Assembly: GCA_933226995.1 (NCBI GenBank)
Contig: CAKOFP010000048.1
Span: 1 to 8,031, forward strand
DNA: 8,031 bases
From: Candidatus Nitrosopolaris rasttigaisensis
GTDB lineage: Archaea > Thermoproteota > Nitrososphaeria > Nitrososphaerales > Nitrososphaeraceae
Direction of reading: 5' to 3'
The position numbers and the translations under genes were made by a program. Shown piece after piece: positions 1 to 7,529 of the stretch. Every line of letters starts with the position of its first letter. Position 1 is the first letter of the stretch. Under the pieces are notes generated by a model. That model ran no database searches and was not told the origin of the DNA. It saw only the letters and a list, made by a program, of their open reading frames with translations.

Positions 1-2
1 AA

Positions 3-2234
3 CTCAATAGAAGGATTCTTTTCACTGGATTGGTAATAGCAATAATCTTATCAGATTCTATCATTTTCCTTGCCTCCGATAAGAGCAGAGATTTTTATTC
101 CAATTGGATAATAAATATTAATTCTGCAATAGCAGCAGCCTTAGCTATTTTCATAGTATTCAGACAGAAATTTCATACCCTGCACGGTAAAGCGCATGCA
201 GCCCTTGCTATAGGTCTGTCTCTTTGGCTTTGTGCAGAGATTATCTGGGCCATGTATGAAATCGTATGGAAGATAGTGGCGCCTGTTCCGTCTGTTGCGG
301 ATTATTTGTGGTTGTCAGCTTATGGATTTTTGGCTTATTATTTATTTGCCACTTACAAGGAATTTAATAAGAAATTCAGATTTAGCAAAAAAGTTCTTAT
401 TGCAAGTATCATAGGCGGTGTAATATTTGTCAGCTATATAATTGAGCTTACTACAAGCCTATCCGTTCTATCTACCCCTAGAAGTGTTGCCATGTTTATT
501 GTTATGATTGCCTATCCTACTTTGGATGCAATATTAATGGTTCCTGCAATCGTAATCCTACTGGATATTCGAAAGGAACCTTTGTGGTTCACCCCATGGA
601 TATGCGAATCTTTAGGTCTTCTATTAATCGTCTTATCAGATAGTTGGTTTGCTTTAGTTGTTCTCACATCATTGACAGAACAATTTTGGTTATCTTCACT
701 TTTTTTTGCTGCCCATCTTCTAGTTATGGCTGCAGGACTGGTGTGGTATATCAAATACTTGACTTTACACCACTACGAACTGCAGCCTCAGCATCAGCAT
801 AAAATAACAAATTCGAATAGTAGATTGCACAATAGTCATTCAAATATGATAGTTCCTCCTCCTGCCGTTTCTGAAAAAAGAAAAAACAGAATACCGATTG
901 GAACAATTACTTGTATGGTTATTATATTATTTGCGGGTTTTGTGGTCTATTCCCTCTATCCAATAATCTTCTCATTTGGCAATGCTAATATTGAGATAAT
1001 ACCTGCACCTGCAAGCTCAAAACATATTGTAACACTAGGTGCTTTACTTTCACTGAGTGGCGCTTCTGCTTCTCTAGGCGAGTCAGAAGAAGCAGGTCTA
1101 AAAGTAGCCCTCAGAGATGTAAATGAATCTTTCAAGAAAACTAATACTACTCTTGGAGTTGGACTTATTATTGAAGACACTCACACAAACCCTACGTTCG
1201 GTATTAAAGAGCTCAAAGACTTGGCGTCAAAGGGAATAAGAATGGTTATCGGTCCTTCTACAAGTGCAGAACTAGAAGCAATGAAAGATTATGCTAATAA
1301 TAATGGGATTATTCTTTTAAGTCCGTCTAGTACTGCACCCCTTCTTGCCACACCAGGAGACAACATATTTCGACTGGTACCTGATGATACTCATCAAGCC
1401 GAAGCAATAGCCACGCAGATGCGGAAAGATGGTATAAGAGTGGTCATACCTATGTGGAGAGCAGACGTTTATGGAGATCGTCTAGTCAAATCAACGAAAG
1501 GAGATTTTCAGATGTTAGGTGGGACGTTTGTTGATGGCGTTGGATATGCTCCACCTGTGGGTCATTTCTCTGCAAGCCTTGATAGAATAAATCTTGTGTT
1601 GTGGGATCAGCAGTTGAAATCTTTAGACTCTAAGGTTACTCAAGCAATATCGAGATACGGAACTGAAAAAGTCGGAGTATATATTGTAGCCTTTGACGAA
1701 GTAGTTCCAATTTTCATTCAAGCACAAGATCTTCCAAGTCTCTCGAAAGTAAGATGGTATGGCAGCGATGGCTCTGTTCTAAATAGCGGCCTGATAAGAA
1801 ATGTTGAGGCAGCTAACTTTGCCGCAAAGACAAGTTTCCTTAATCCCATCTACGCAGTAAGAGTTAGCCACAATAATAAGAGTAGCTTGGTTGAATCTGA
1901 AATTCAAAATATGATAGGGAGAATTCCTAGGTCTTATGCTAGCGTAGCATATGATTCTTTATGGATAGCAGCCCTAACAGAAAATGAGTCTCGAGCAACG
2001 AATGATATCAACACTTTGACAAAAACTTTAGTACAAGTGGCTAATTCGTACACGGGAATCACAGGCAATACAACCTTAAACGAAGCAGGGGATAGAAAAT
2101 ATGCAAGTTATGACTTTTGGAGAGTAAGAGATAATAATAGCGTATTTAACTGGGAGCCTGTTAATAGGTACTACCAAGTGAATGTGACCAATAATTATGA
2201 AATTGTACAGGAGGCCACACCTACCAATCACTGA
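3..2234 (+). CDS. Polytopic membrane protein fused to LivJ-type (Peripla_BP_6) ligand-binding domain, 5' end probably outside window
   Basis: The likely role is a membrane-anchored receptor for an amino-acid-like or other small solute; the ligand cannot be told. Counting from the TTG at 30 (734 residues), hydrophobic helices lie near 1-15, 28-45, 56-80, 90-108, 121-142, 152-178, 189-213 and 218-243. A polar His/Asn/Ser-rich linker follows (about 247-287), then KRKNR and another helix (288-312), which puts the C-terminal part outside the membrane. Residues about 332-720 read as a type-1 periplasmic-binding fold: LGALLSLSGASASLGE, IGPSTSAE, ILLSPSSTAP and FRLVPDD are typical of LivJ/AmiC-like proteins. 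The VPSVADYLWL stretch resembles multi-helix domains at the N-terminus of some signalling proteins. The frame is open from position 3; the ten extra codons include an Arg-Arg pair and complete the first helix, so the true start is probably upstream. No ABC permease or ATPase is adjacent, which favours sensing or capture over a standard transporter. Confidence 0.85.
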   Translation, partial: LNRRILFTGLVIAIILSDSIIFLASDKSRDFYSNWIININSAIAAALAIFIVFRQKFHTLHGKAHAALAIGLSLWLCAEIIWAMYEIVWKIVAPVPSVADYLWLSAYGFLAYYLFATYKEFNKKFRFSKKVLIASIIGGVIFVSYIIELTTSLSVLSTPRSVAMFIVMIAYPTLDAILMVPAIVILLDIRKEPLWFTPWICESLGLLLIVLSDSWFALVVLTSLTEQFWLSSLFFAAHLLVMAAGLVWYIKYLTLHHYELQPQHQHKITNSNSRLHNSHSNMIVPPPAVSEKRKNRIPIGTITCMVIILFAGFVVYSLYPIIFSFGNANIEIIPAPASSKHIVTLGALLSLSGASASLGESEEAGLKVALRDVNESFKKTNTTLGVGLIIEDTHTNPTFGIKELKDLASKGIRMVIGPSTSAELEAMKDYANNNGIILLSPSSTAPLLATPGDNIFRLVPDDTHQAEAIATQMRKDGIRVVIPMWRADVYGDRLVKSTKGDFQMLGGTFVDGVGYAPPVGHFSASLDRINLVLWDQQLKSLDSKVTQAISRYGTEKVGVYIVAFDEVVPIFIQAQDLPSLSKVRWYGSDGSVLNSGLIRNVEAANFAAKTSFLNPIYAVRVSHNNKSSLVESEIQNMIGRIPRSYASVAYDSLWIAALTENESRATNDINTLTKTLVQVANSYTGITGNTTLNEAGDRKYASYDFWRVRDNNSVFNWEPVNRYYQVNVTNNYEIVQEATPTNH

Positions 2235-2274
2235 ATGATGGTTTTGATGATTTCTCCACTGTTTGTATTAGATT

Positions 2275-2520
2275 TTGCAAAAATTTTACGTATTACATAT
2301 AGCAGCATTTGCTACGAGTAACAATATCAAAAAGATATCGGTATCAATACATTCCATGTTCTTTATTGTTGAGCTAGAATCAGACAGTTACAAACGATTT
2401 TGTGAAATTACAAAGCAGCTACTTTCACACCATAATGTCAGAAGAGCAGTTGCTAGTACTATAGATAACACGGTATTGAACAAATCTCAAGATTCAGCAA
2501 AGTTAAGCCAAATACGGTAG
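2275..2520 (+). CDS. Small hypothetical protein, possibly an Lrp/AsnC-ligand-domain-like fragment
   Basis: An 81-codon frame 40 bases after the membrane receptor gene, same strand. The only usable start after the in-frame TAG at 2269 is TTG at 2275; an internal ATG at codon 28 would leave 54 residues. The middle part (about 20-64) looks like genuine protein with a strand-helix-strand rhythm: FFIVELESDSYKRF, then a helix EITKQLLSHHNV, then RRAVASTI. That is reminiscent of the second half of an Lrp/AsnC ligand-binding domain or another ferredoxin-like fold, but this is a pattern impression and no helix-turn-helix precedes it. The weak start, the short length and several decayed genes nearby leave open that it is a remnant. 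No Shine-Dalgarno sequence is evident. Confidence 0.35.
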   Translation: MQKFYVLHIAAFATSNNIKKISVSIHSMFFIVELESDSYKRFCEITKQLLSHHNVRRAVASTIDNTVLNKSQDSAKLSQIR

Positions 2521-2540
2521 ATAGAAGGTCATGAAGCGGG

Positions 2541-2558
2541 CATGAGGGGTTGCTCATG
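2541..2558. repeat. Short perfect inverted repeat (6-bp arms, 6-base loop)
   Basis: CATGAG at 2541-2546 is mirrored by CTCATG at 2553-2558 around GGGTTG. It lies between the end of the small plus-strand ORF and the end of the decayed HxlR gene on the other strand, where a bidirectional transcription stop could sit. No T-run follows on either side, so a terminator role is unproven, and six-base arms can arise by chance. Confidence 0.3.
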
Positions 2559-2570
2559 AAAGAAGTCTCC

Positions 2571-2917
2571 TCAGGTGTAAGTCCTAATTATTTCTCTTGC
2601 TTCTGGCTGGGGAAAGATCTCGTTTAACTTTCTAGGTATCTTGTCTTCGAAGACGACATCGGGGTACCATTTCGAGCCGAAGGCAACCAATTGCATCAAG
2701 ATAAGCAGCGTGTCTTTACCCTTCCCAGTAAGCCTCCACAGCACGGACGCAACCTACCATTTAGTAGTAAAGTGATCCTATTCAATAACGAACTTTCATG
2801 ACTGGTCGTAAGAAGTGGCTTCACTGTCTTAACTGCTTGACTTGTTTGTACTATATTTTTACATATTCCTTCGTAAATGTGTTGTTCGATAGGTAGGTAC
2901 ATTACGTTTTCTGCCAT
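2571..2917 (-). pseudogene. Frameshifted HxlR-family winged-helix transcriptional regulator
   Basis: Three reading-frame pieces on the minus strand together give about 115 codons, the usual size of an HxlR-family DNA-binding regulator. Piece one starts at ATG 2917 (MAENVMYLPIEQ) and contains LTTSHESSLLNRITLLLNGR, which lines up with the recognition-helix and following segment of HxlR proteins (a Leu-Leu-x-x-Arg-Leu pattern). The frame then shifts between about 2750 and 2739 (VEAYWEG), and again at 2718. The last piece, 2717-2571, reads KDTLLILMQLVAFGSKW, then PDVVFEDK, IPRKLNEIFPQPEAREII and a TGA stop. This is a typical HxlR C-terminal helix and thaumarchaeal-style tail. The conserved 'LTxKG' stretch before KDT is damaged. 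Two shifts make an intact product unlikely. The family call rests on recall of family patterns, best for the C-terminal piece. Confidence 0.6.
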
Positions 2918-2973
2918 AAGCAGAATGCCCGTATTAATAAGTAAACAATGAAATGATACGGATACATACATAC

Positions 2974-3540
2974 CTACTGTATCTCTGCATTTATTCTTTT
3001 TACCAAATCATCCATATCAACTGGTTTTCGGATGAAGCATCCGATATCATCAGTGGTAGAGGCAGCGGGAAATACAGCTCTCAGAGCTTGATAATTCATC
3101 TCAAATGCGGTGATAAAACAAACCTTAACTTTGTTGTCTATTTTTCTAACTTCTTCGTATAAGCTGAATCCATCCATTTGTGACATCACGATGTCTATAA
3201 TTAGCAGATCATGCGAACCTGCCTTGAAGTTCTTCAAAGCTAATATAGGATCGTTAGCTGTCTCAACCTGTTCGAATCCCTTATCCGTTAAAGCTTTTCT
3301 AAAGGCTAAAGTAATATCGGGTTCATCGTCTATGATTAGAATTCTCGTTCTCCAGTGATGTTGCCTCCTATATTCTTCCTCTTTAGTTGCAGCTTTGTTT
3401 TCTTCTGCTCCTTGTTTTCTTATCAACATTCCAGAGAAGCCTCCAGATCCTGGAACGGCAAGCATATGTTCCTCTTCTGGTCTAATTGGAATTGACCAAA
3501 TAGTTTTCACTGGAATTACTTCAAAAAATACGATGACCAA
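2974..3540 (-). CDS. Response regulator receiver (REC) protein with N-terminal extension, possibly membrane-anchored
   Basis: It probably receives phosphate from a histidine kinase; no output domain is present, so it would act through protein contacts or as a phosphate relay. With the TTG start the product has 188 residues. The receiver domain occupies about 65-188 and keeps all key residues: acidic pair D71/D72 in ILIIDDEPD, phospho-acceptor D116 in LLIIDIVMSQMDGF, T144 in CFITAF and K172 in FIRKPVD. Residues 1-64 are a hydrophobic start (VIVFFEVIPV), then a Gly/Pro-containing and charged linker. Other possible starts are GTG at 3510 and ATG at 3465; the ATG would give a soluble 163-residue protein and is the most ordinary choice. 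The frame stays open upstream to 3621 and adds IRIVSLVVTITL, so TTG 3540 cuts a transmembrane helix in half. The gene may therefore be the surviving 3' end of a larger membrane protein. It lies divergent from the histidine kinase at 4420, a plausible but unproven partner. Confidence 0.75.
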   Translation of the reverse strand: MVIVFFEVIPVKTIWSIPIRPEEEHMLAVPGSGGFSGMLIRKQGAEENKAATKEEEYRRQHHWRTRILIIDDEPDITLAFRKALTDKGFEQVETANDPILALKNFKAGSHDLLIIDIVMSQMDGFSLYEEVRKIDNKVKVCFITAFEMNYQALRAVFPAASTTDDIGCFIRKPVDMDDLVKRINAEIQ

Positions 3541-4256
3541 CGTGATTGTTACTACTAGGCTAACTATTCGTATATCATAATTCGCACCTAGATTTGCACG
3601 ATTCGTGGTATGTTTTTCTGCTCAATACTTACCTATAAAGAGTCCTTCTAGAGAGTATGATAAATCAGTATATTTGTTCTGAACCCTACTTCCATGTTCC
3701 TGTAGACATAAACTACCATCCTACCACACTGACCATAATATGTTCCAGTCGCGTACTGACGCTCTAATTAAAAATTCCCCACCAATTGGTATCATTAGTC
3801 ATGTCAGTTAGAATACCGCAATCGCAAGATGCTTTGTAAATGAGAAAGGTATCGTTGCCACGGATGTAAGTTTGGTATCGTAGGTATTGCTGATATTATG
3901 TCACTTTGTTGACTATCGTCTAGGCGATCCAATCTTAATTCATTCAAATTCAAGTGCCTTGGAATCTGAGAGGATTTAGATACTGCGATTGGAAACGAAT
4001 TAGGGGGGATAGTGACTATTTTCGCAGTAAACCCGCAACATGAAAGTTCTTGCGTAGGAGTTGTGGTACCAACTATTGTATCATGAAGTAACGTAGCCAC
4101 CGTATTTGCAGTAGCGGCTGCAGCTGCCACTCCAACATTTGTTTTCATGTCTCTTTCAATTCTTTCGTCGTTATCTTATACAACTAGTGTTACAAAACAA
4201 GTACTGGCTGCAGTAACGACTAAACTAACAAACCGGAATGGTCTTTTCCTTCTAAT
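3541..4256 (-). pseudogene. Decayed membrane sensor upstream of the receiver domain
   Basis: This 716-base stretch has no intact gene but holds pieces of a plausible one on the minus strand. From 4256 a frame reads IRRKRPFRFVSLVVTA and continues hydrophobic to a TAA at 4178-4176: a positively charged start and one transmembrane helix without a start codon. The same frame then gives DNDERIERDMKTNVGVAA and ATANTVATLLHDTIVG, like the long helix that opens many extracytoplasmic Cache-type sensor domains, and stays open from ATG 4148 to a stop at 3804. Nearer the receiver gene, another frame gives LSYSLEGLFIGKY, a TGA at 3624-3622, and AEKHTTNRANLGANYD leading into a second helix, IRIVSLVVTITLVIVFFEV, fused in frame to the receiver protein. 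Between about 3640 and 3804 all frames contain stops and two of them look protein-like, so the path there is unclear. The sensor-domain identity is inference; at least two stops and one frame change separate the pieces. Confidence 0.4.
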
Positions 4257-4263
4257 TTATTGC

Positions 4264-4446
4264 TTATTTTTTTATGGCCCTATCAATAAAGTAATCTCTC
4301 CAAAAATCATATACTGTTCTAAGATATGGATTAAATTCTGCATATGGAGATACTATTTCGGTTAATATGATATGACGTTTGTATTCCGCATTCGACTTGT
4401 ACGGATCCTGTGCCTTTAAATGGATGAATATAGTAATATTGTGAGA
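4264..4446 (-). pseudogene. Unrecognised protein remnant, C-terminal end
   Basis: A minus-strand frame is open from 4446 to a TAA at 4266-4264 and has no ATG start. From about 4416 it reads like a real protein: KAQDPYKSNAEYKRHIIL, TEIVSPYAEFNPYL, then RTVYDFWRDYFIDRAIKK and the stop, rich in aromatic and charged residues with an amphipathic end. I do not recognise the family. Its upper end overlaps the first codons of the histidine kinase on the other strand, so either its N-terminal part was lost at a rearrangement near 4420, or it is a chance open frame. It covers most of the gap before the kinase, where one would otherwise expect only the kinase promoter. Confidence 0.3.
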
Positions 4447-6594
4447 TCATATTTGACAATATCGACTGCAGATGTCAGTAAAACTGAGAGAATTGAGGTT
4501 TTACATAACAGAGAAATTATAACTAGAAGATATTTACAAATCTTTTATAATGCAACGAACAGATGGGATTATTTTGCAGATATTAAATCGATATCAATAG
4601 TTCCTTTCGCAATTGATTCTATTGCGAAGGCTGCATCTGATGCTAAAGGTCGGGGCGTAAAATTAAGATTTGTTACTGAAATTACAAAAGATAACATATA
4701 TCGCTGTAAGCAGGCGATGAAGATTGCTTCGCTCAGACATTTAGACGGAGTAAGAGGAAATTTTGGAGTAAGTGACACAGAGTATATTGCTACGACTATC
4801 GCATCTCTGATTGAATCGAACTTAACAACTATACCGCATGCTATTTACAGCAATGTCAAAGAGGACATACAACAGCAGCAATATGTATTTGAAATCCTGT
4901 GGAATAAGGCAATCCCGGCAGAACAAAAAATAAAAGAAATTGAAGAAGGCTACGTCATAGAAAAGACAGAAGTATTGTATGGATCTGAGAATGTGATAGG
5001 TGCAGAATTGCTTTTTTTCGCTGAAGCAAAGAGCAGAATCGATACTTGCATGGATTATACGCGACCACCATTAGCAGTTGAAATTGAACCAATAAGAAAG
5101 TCATTTATTGAGGCTAAAAGTAAAGCTGTACAATTACGATATCTTACTGAAATTACAAATGACAATCTATCTTCTTGCAAAGAGATGATGAAAATAGTTG
5201 ATGAACTTCGTCATCTGGATGGTATAAAAGGTAATTTTATGATAAGTGAAAGAGAATATCTCGCTCCTACAGGATCACATGATAAAACACAGTCTGCCAC
5301 TATAATTATTTTCAGTAATGTCAAGGAACTTGTAGAACATCAGCAATATGTCTTTGATACTTTTTGGAATAGGGCAATACCAGCTGAATTGAGAATTAGA
5401 GAAATTGAAGAAGGAGCTGAGCGGACTAACATCGAAGTTATCCCAAATTCAGATAGAGCACGAAAGATATACTTGAATCTTGTAAAGAATGCTGAAAGTG
5501 AGATAATGCTTATGTTTCCGACTACCAATGCTTTCATTCGTCAAGAAAAAATGGGAGCAATAGAATTATGCAAAGAGTCGATTAAAGAGCTAGACATAAA
5601 AGTTAGAATATTGATGCCTACACATAAATCAACTGAGCAAATGGTACAAAATCTACGAGAACAGCAGAGCAATATTGATGTTAGATACATCGAACAAACG
5701 TCTGGTACTCAAGCCACAATTTTAGTAATAGACCGAAAAGCATCGTTAGTGATGGAGATAAAAGATGATTTAAAAACAACTTTCGATGACGCAATAGGGT
5801 TATCAACATATTCTAATAGCAAAGCTGGAGTTTTGTCTTATATTTCAATATTTGAGAATTTATGGAAACAAACTGAGTTATATGAAGACATAAAAAAAGC
5901 ACATGAACAATTAAAAAATCATGATAGAATGCAGAAGGAGTTTATCAATATAGCAGCACACGAGTTAAGAACGCCTATTCAGCCTATACTTGGTTTATCA
6001 GAACTCCTCATTTCTAAAACAGGGAATATTCAACAGTACAAGGAATCACTGGATACTATTTCTCGAAATGCAAAAAGATTGAGTCGGCTTACAGACGATA
6101 TATTAGATGCTACAAAAATCGAAAGTAAGTCACTACTATTGAAGAAAGAACGATTCAATCTAAATGATGTAATACTAAATGCTCTCGATGATATTATTTT
6201 GAGCAGAGACTTTAATGGCGAAAATGTACGTTTATTATACCACCCGCAAGATATTTTATTAGAAGCAGACAAAGGAAGAATAACTCAAGTTATTTCTAAT
6301 TTACTAACTAATGCTGTTAAATTTACTGAGAAAGGGACTATTAATATTACGACAAAAATAGACGAAGATAGGGATCTGATTGTTATTGGTGTAAAGGATA
6401 CTGGTACTGGTATAGATCCTGAAATATTGCCCAAACTATTTTCAAAATTTGCTGCAAAATCTTTTTCAGGTACAGGGTTAGGATTATTTATTTCTAAGAG
6501 TATCGTAGAAGCTCACGGCGGCGAGATTTGGGCTGAGAACAATGCTGGTGGCGAAGGAACTACACTTACGTTTAACTTGCCGATAGCCAATTGA
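4420..6594 (+). CDS. Soluble sensor histidine kinase with three tandem TrmB/PLD-like sensor units
   Basis: A cytoplasmic sensor kinase that would autophosphorylate on histidine and pass phosphate to a receiver protein. Its 724 residues contain no transmembrane helix. Units at about 25-177 and 182-332 are clear duplicates of each other (LRFVTEITKDN / LRYLTEITNDN; RHLDGVRGNF / RHLDGIKGNF; SNVKEDIQQQQYVFEILWNK / SNVKELVEHQQYVFDTFWNR; both end EIEEG). A third, more diverged unit spans about 337-485 (IEVIPNSDRARKIYLNLV; VRILMPTH; FENLWKQTELYEDI). Such units resemble the TrmB-type/PLD-like sensors used by many thaumarchaeal kinases. A coiled linker precedes HisKA (about 500-570), with phospho-acceptor H514 in NIAAHELRTPIQP. 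The HATPase region is complete: N-box N627 and N631 (ISNLLTNAVKF), G1 DTGTGID near 660, and G2 GTGLGLFISKS at 684, ending in HGGEIW. ATG 4420 is the natural start. No Shine-Dalgarno is seen; an AT-rich TTAATATGATA at 4362-4372 could be a TATA element. No gene for a receiver lies downstream; the nearest is divergent, at 2974-3540. Confidence 0.9.
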   Translation: MDEYSNIVRSYLTISTADVSKTERIEVLHNREIITRRYLQIFYNATNRWDYFADIKSISIVPFAIDSIAKAASDAKGRGVKLRFVTEITKDNIYRCKQAMKIASLRHLDGVRGNFGVSDTEYIATTIASLIESNLTTIPHAIYSNVKEDIQQQQYVFEILWNKAIPAEQKIKEIEEGYVIEKTEVLYGSENVIGAELLFFAEAKSRIDTCMDYTRPPLAVEIEPIRKSFIEAKSKAVQLRYLTEITNDNLSSCKEMMKIVDELRHLDGIKGNFMISEREYLAPTGSHDKTQSATIIIFSNVKELVEHQQYVFDTFWNRAIPAELRIREIEEGAERTNIEVIPNSDRARKIYLNLVKNAESEIMLMFPTTNAFIRQEKMGAIELCKESIKELDIKVRILMPTHKSTEQMVQNLREQQSNIDVRYIEQTSGTQATILVIDRKASLVMEIKDDLKTTFDDAIGLSTYSNSKAGVLSYISIFENLWKQTELYEDIKKAHEQLKNHDRMQKEFINIAAHELRTPIQPILGLSELLISKTGNIQQYKESLDTISRNAKRLSRLTDDILDATKIESKSLLLKKERFNLNDVILNALDDIILSRDFNGENVRLLYHPQDILLEADKGRITQVISNLLTNAVKFTEKGTINITTKIDEDRDLIVIGVKDTGTGIDPEILPKLFSKFAAKSFSGTGLGLFISKSIVEAHGGEIWAENNAGGEGTTLTFNLPIAN
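4492..5415 (+). repeat. Tandem duplication of a sensor unit inside the histidine kinase gene
   Basis: Two protein-coding units of about 153 and 151 codons (4492-4950 and 4963-5415) follow one another and match over most of their length, best in the strand LR[FY][VL]TEIT, the RHLDG turn and the C-terminal helix ending EIEEG. The first unit has MKIASLRHLDG where the second has MKIVDELRHLDG, a one-residue difference, and about 20 residues in the middle (after the EY[IL]A motif) do not match. The copies have diverged at DNA level, so the duplication is not very recent. Confidence 0.75.
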
Positions 6595-6678
6595 TGCTGC
6601 CTTATCTTTGTCACGAGTTTAGCCTACACATTTATCTGATGAATGTACGTAATACATGGATGGCGTACGGTGTTCTGA

Positions 6679-6927
6679 GACAATATCAAGTTATCCGAAG
6701 TAACATCCAAAAACGAAAGAGATAGTCCACCAACCGAATCTGAGTTTCAAACTCGAATATATGGAACGGAAGCGTAGGTAGACTCCACATATCCACAGTT
6801 TTTACATGGGATCTCTTGGATGGCAAAGGAACCCGGAGTAAAGCTTCAAACAGAGCATTCTGGTGAGACACTCAATATCCCATGGAAAGAGACAATCCAC
6901 AAACGTGAGAAGACAGCTGATAATTAG
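6679..6927 (+). pseudogene. Weak protein-like remnant in the gap between kinase and DUF6659-like gene
   Basis: The 503 bases from 6595 to 7097 contain no convincing intact gene. The best stretch is a plus-strand frame from 6679 with one internal TAG (6775-6777) and a stop at 6925-6927. It reads KNERDSPPTESEFQTRIYG, then after the stop VDSTYPQFLHGISWMAKEPG and SGETLNIPWKETIHKREK, which has protein-like composition but matches no family I know. The minus-strand frame over the same bases (6871-6686) has less natural composition. The rest, 6928-7097, is AT-rich with short frames only and probably contains the promoter of the following gene. Confidence 0.2.
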
Positions 6928-7097
6928 ATATAGGAGATATTGAACAAGAAGGAAATTAATTTGTCTAAATAAGAAAAGATCGTGATCATCCTGTTGGTGA
7001 ACTCCAATTCAAATCTGATCAGGTCTATCTTTTATGCAATCCTGCTAGCCATTAGTAATACACGGTCATTGTGTTAAAATTCGAAAATAATAATAAT

Positions 7098-7529
7098 ATG
7101 TACAGTAAGATTACATTGTATGAAGATTTCGGTATGCAAGGTTCGATACTACAAGAAGTTTGTGATAAAGTAATAGAACTTGACAACTCTATCAGGTTTG
7201 TTGGTTTCGCCAACAACGCGGGAAGGATAATCGCACATAAATATAGAAAGGGACTGGATCCGTTGTTGAGATCCAACGAATCAGAACTATCTTTTATAGA
7301 CTCTGCATTGAGGATGAGGACTAGAAGAGATATGGAACCCAAACTTGGGAGAGCAATATACTCTATTACATTATATGAAAAAGTAAAACGAGCAACAATA
7401 TCGTTCGATAATGAAGATTATCCAATTCTAATGATCTCATTTGATAATAGCAACAAAAGAAGTGATCATGAATCATTAATTTTGGATAGAATATTGCCAC
7501 TAGTTTCCCATCACTTTACCAGGACCTGA
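7098..7529 (+). CDS. DUF6659-like small cytoplasmic protein
   Basis: A 143-residue soluble protein of unknown function. It shows the pattern I associate with the DUF6659 family, common and often multicopy in Nitrososphaera-type archaea: IRFVGFANNAGRIIAHKYRK near residues 31-50, GLDPLL, then a helix with RMRTRRDM, LGRAIYSITLYEKVKRATIS, and the strand YPILMISFD. No transmembrane segment, signal peptide or catalytic motif is visible. I prefer ATG 7098 over GTG 7071, because the latter only adds MLKF and an Asn run from AAT repeats. The 5' region is AT-rich (a TTAAAAT at 7074) and lacks a Shine-Dalgarno, as expected for short-leader archaeal transcripts. Its last 30 bases overlap a minus-strand remnant. 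The family call is from pattern memory. Confidence 0.75.
   Translation: MYSKITLYEDFGMQGSILQEVCDKVIELDNSIRFVGFANNAGRIIAHKYRKGLDPLLRSNESELSFIDSALRMRTRRDMEPKLGRAIYSITLYEKVKRATISFDNEDYPILMISFDNSNKRSDHESLILDRILPLVSHHFTRT

Noticed and set aside
2696..2971. A 91-codon minus-strand ORF as an intact small protein
   Set aside because: It is the N-terminal frame of the HxlR remnant with an out-of-frame tail (RLRPCCGG onward); the true C-terminal continuation lies in another frame.
3804..4148. A 114-codon minus-strand ORF starting MKTNVGVAAAAATAN taken as an intact gene
   Set aside because: Its frame continues upstream past a stop into a transmembrane-like segment, and its C-terminal half has unnatural composition. 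It fits better as one piece of a decayed sensor.
4147..4365. A 72-codon plus-strand ORF before the kinase
   Set aside because: Low-complexity hydrophobic translation, antisense to two more protein-like minus-strand frames; regarded as a shadow.
7071..7097. GTG at 7071 as start of the DUF6659-like gene
   Set aside because: It adds only nine residues including an Asn run encoded by AAT repeats, in a region that looks like promoter or leader; ATG 7098 is preferred, though GTG is not excluded.
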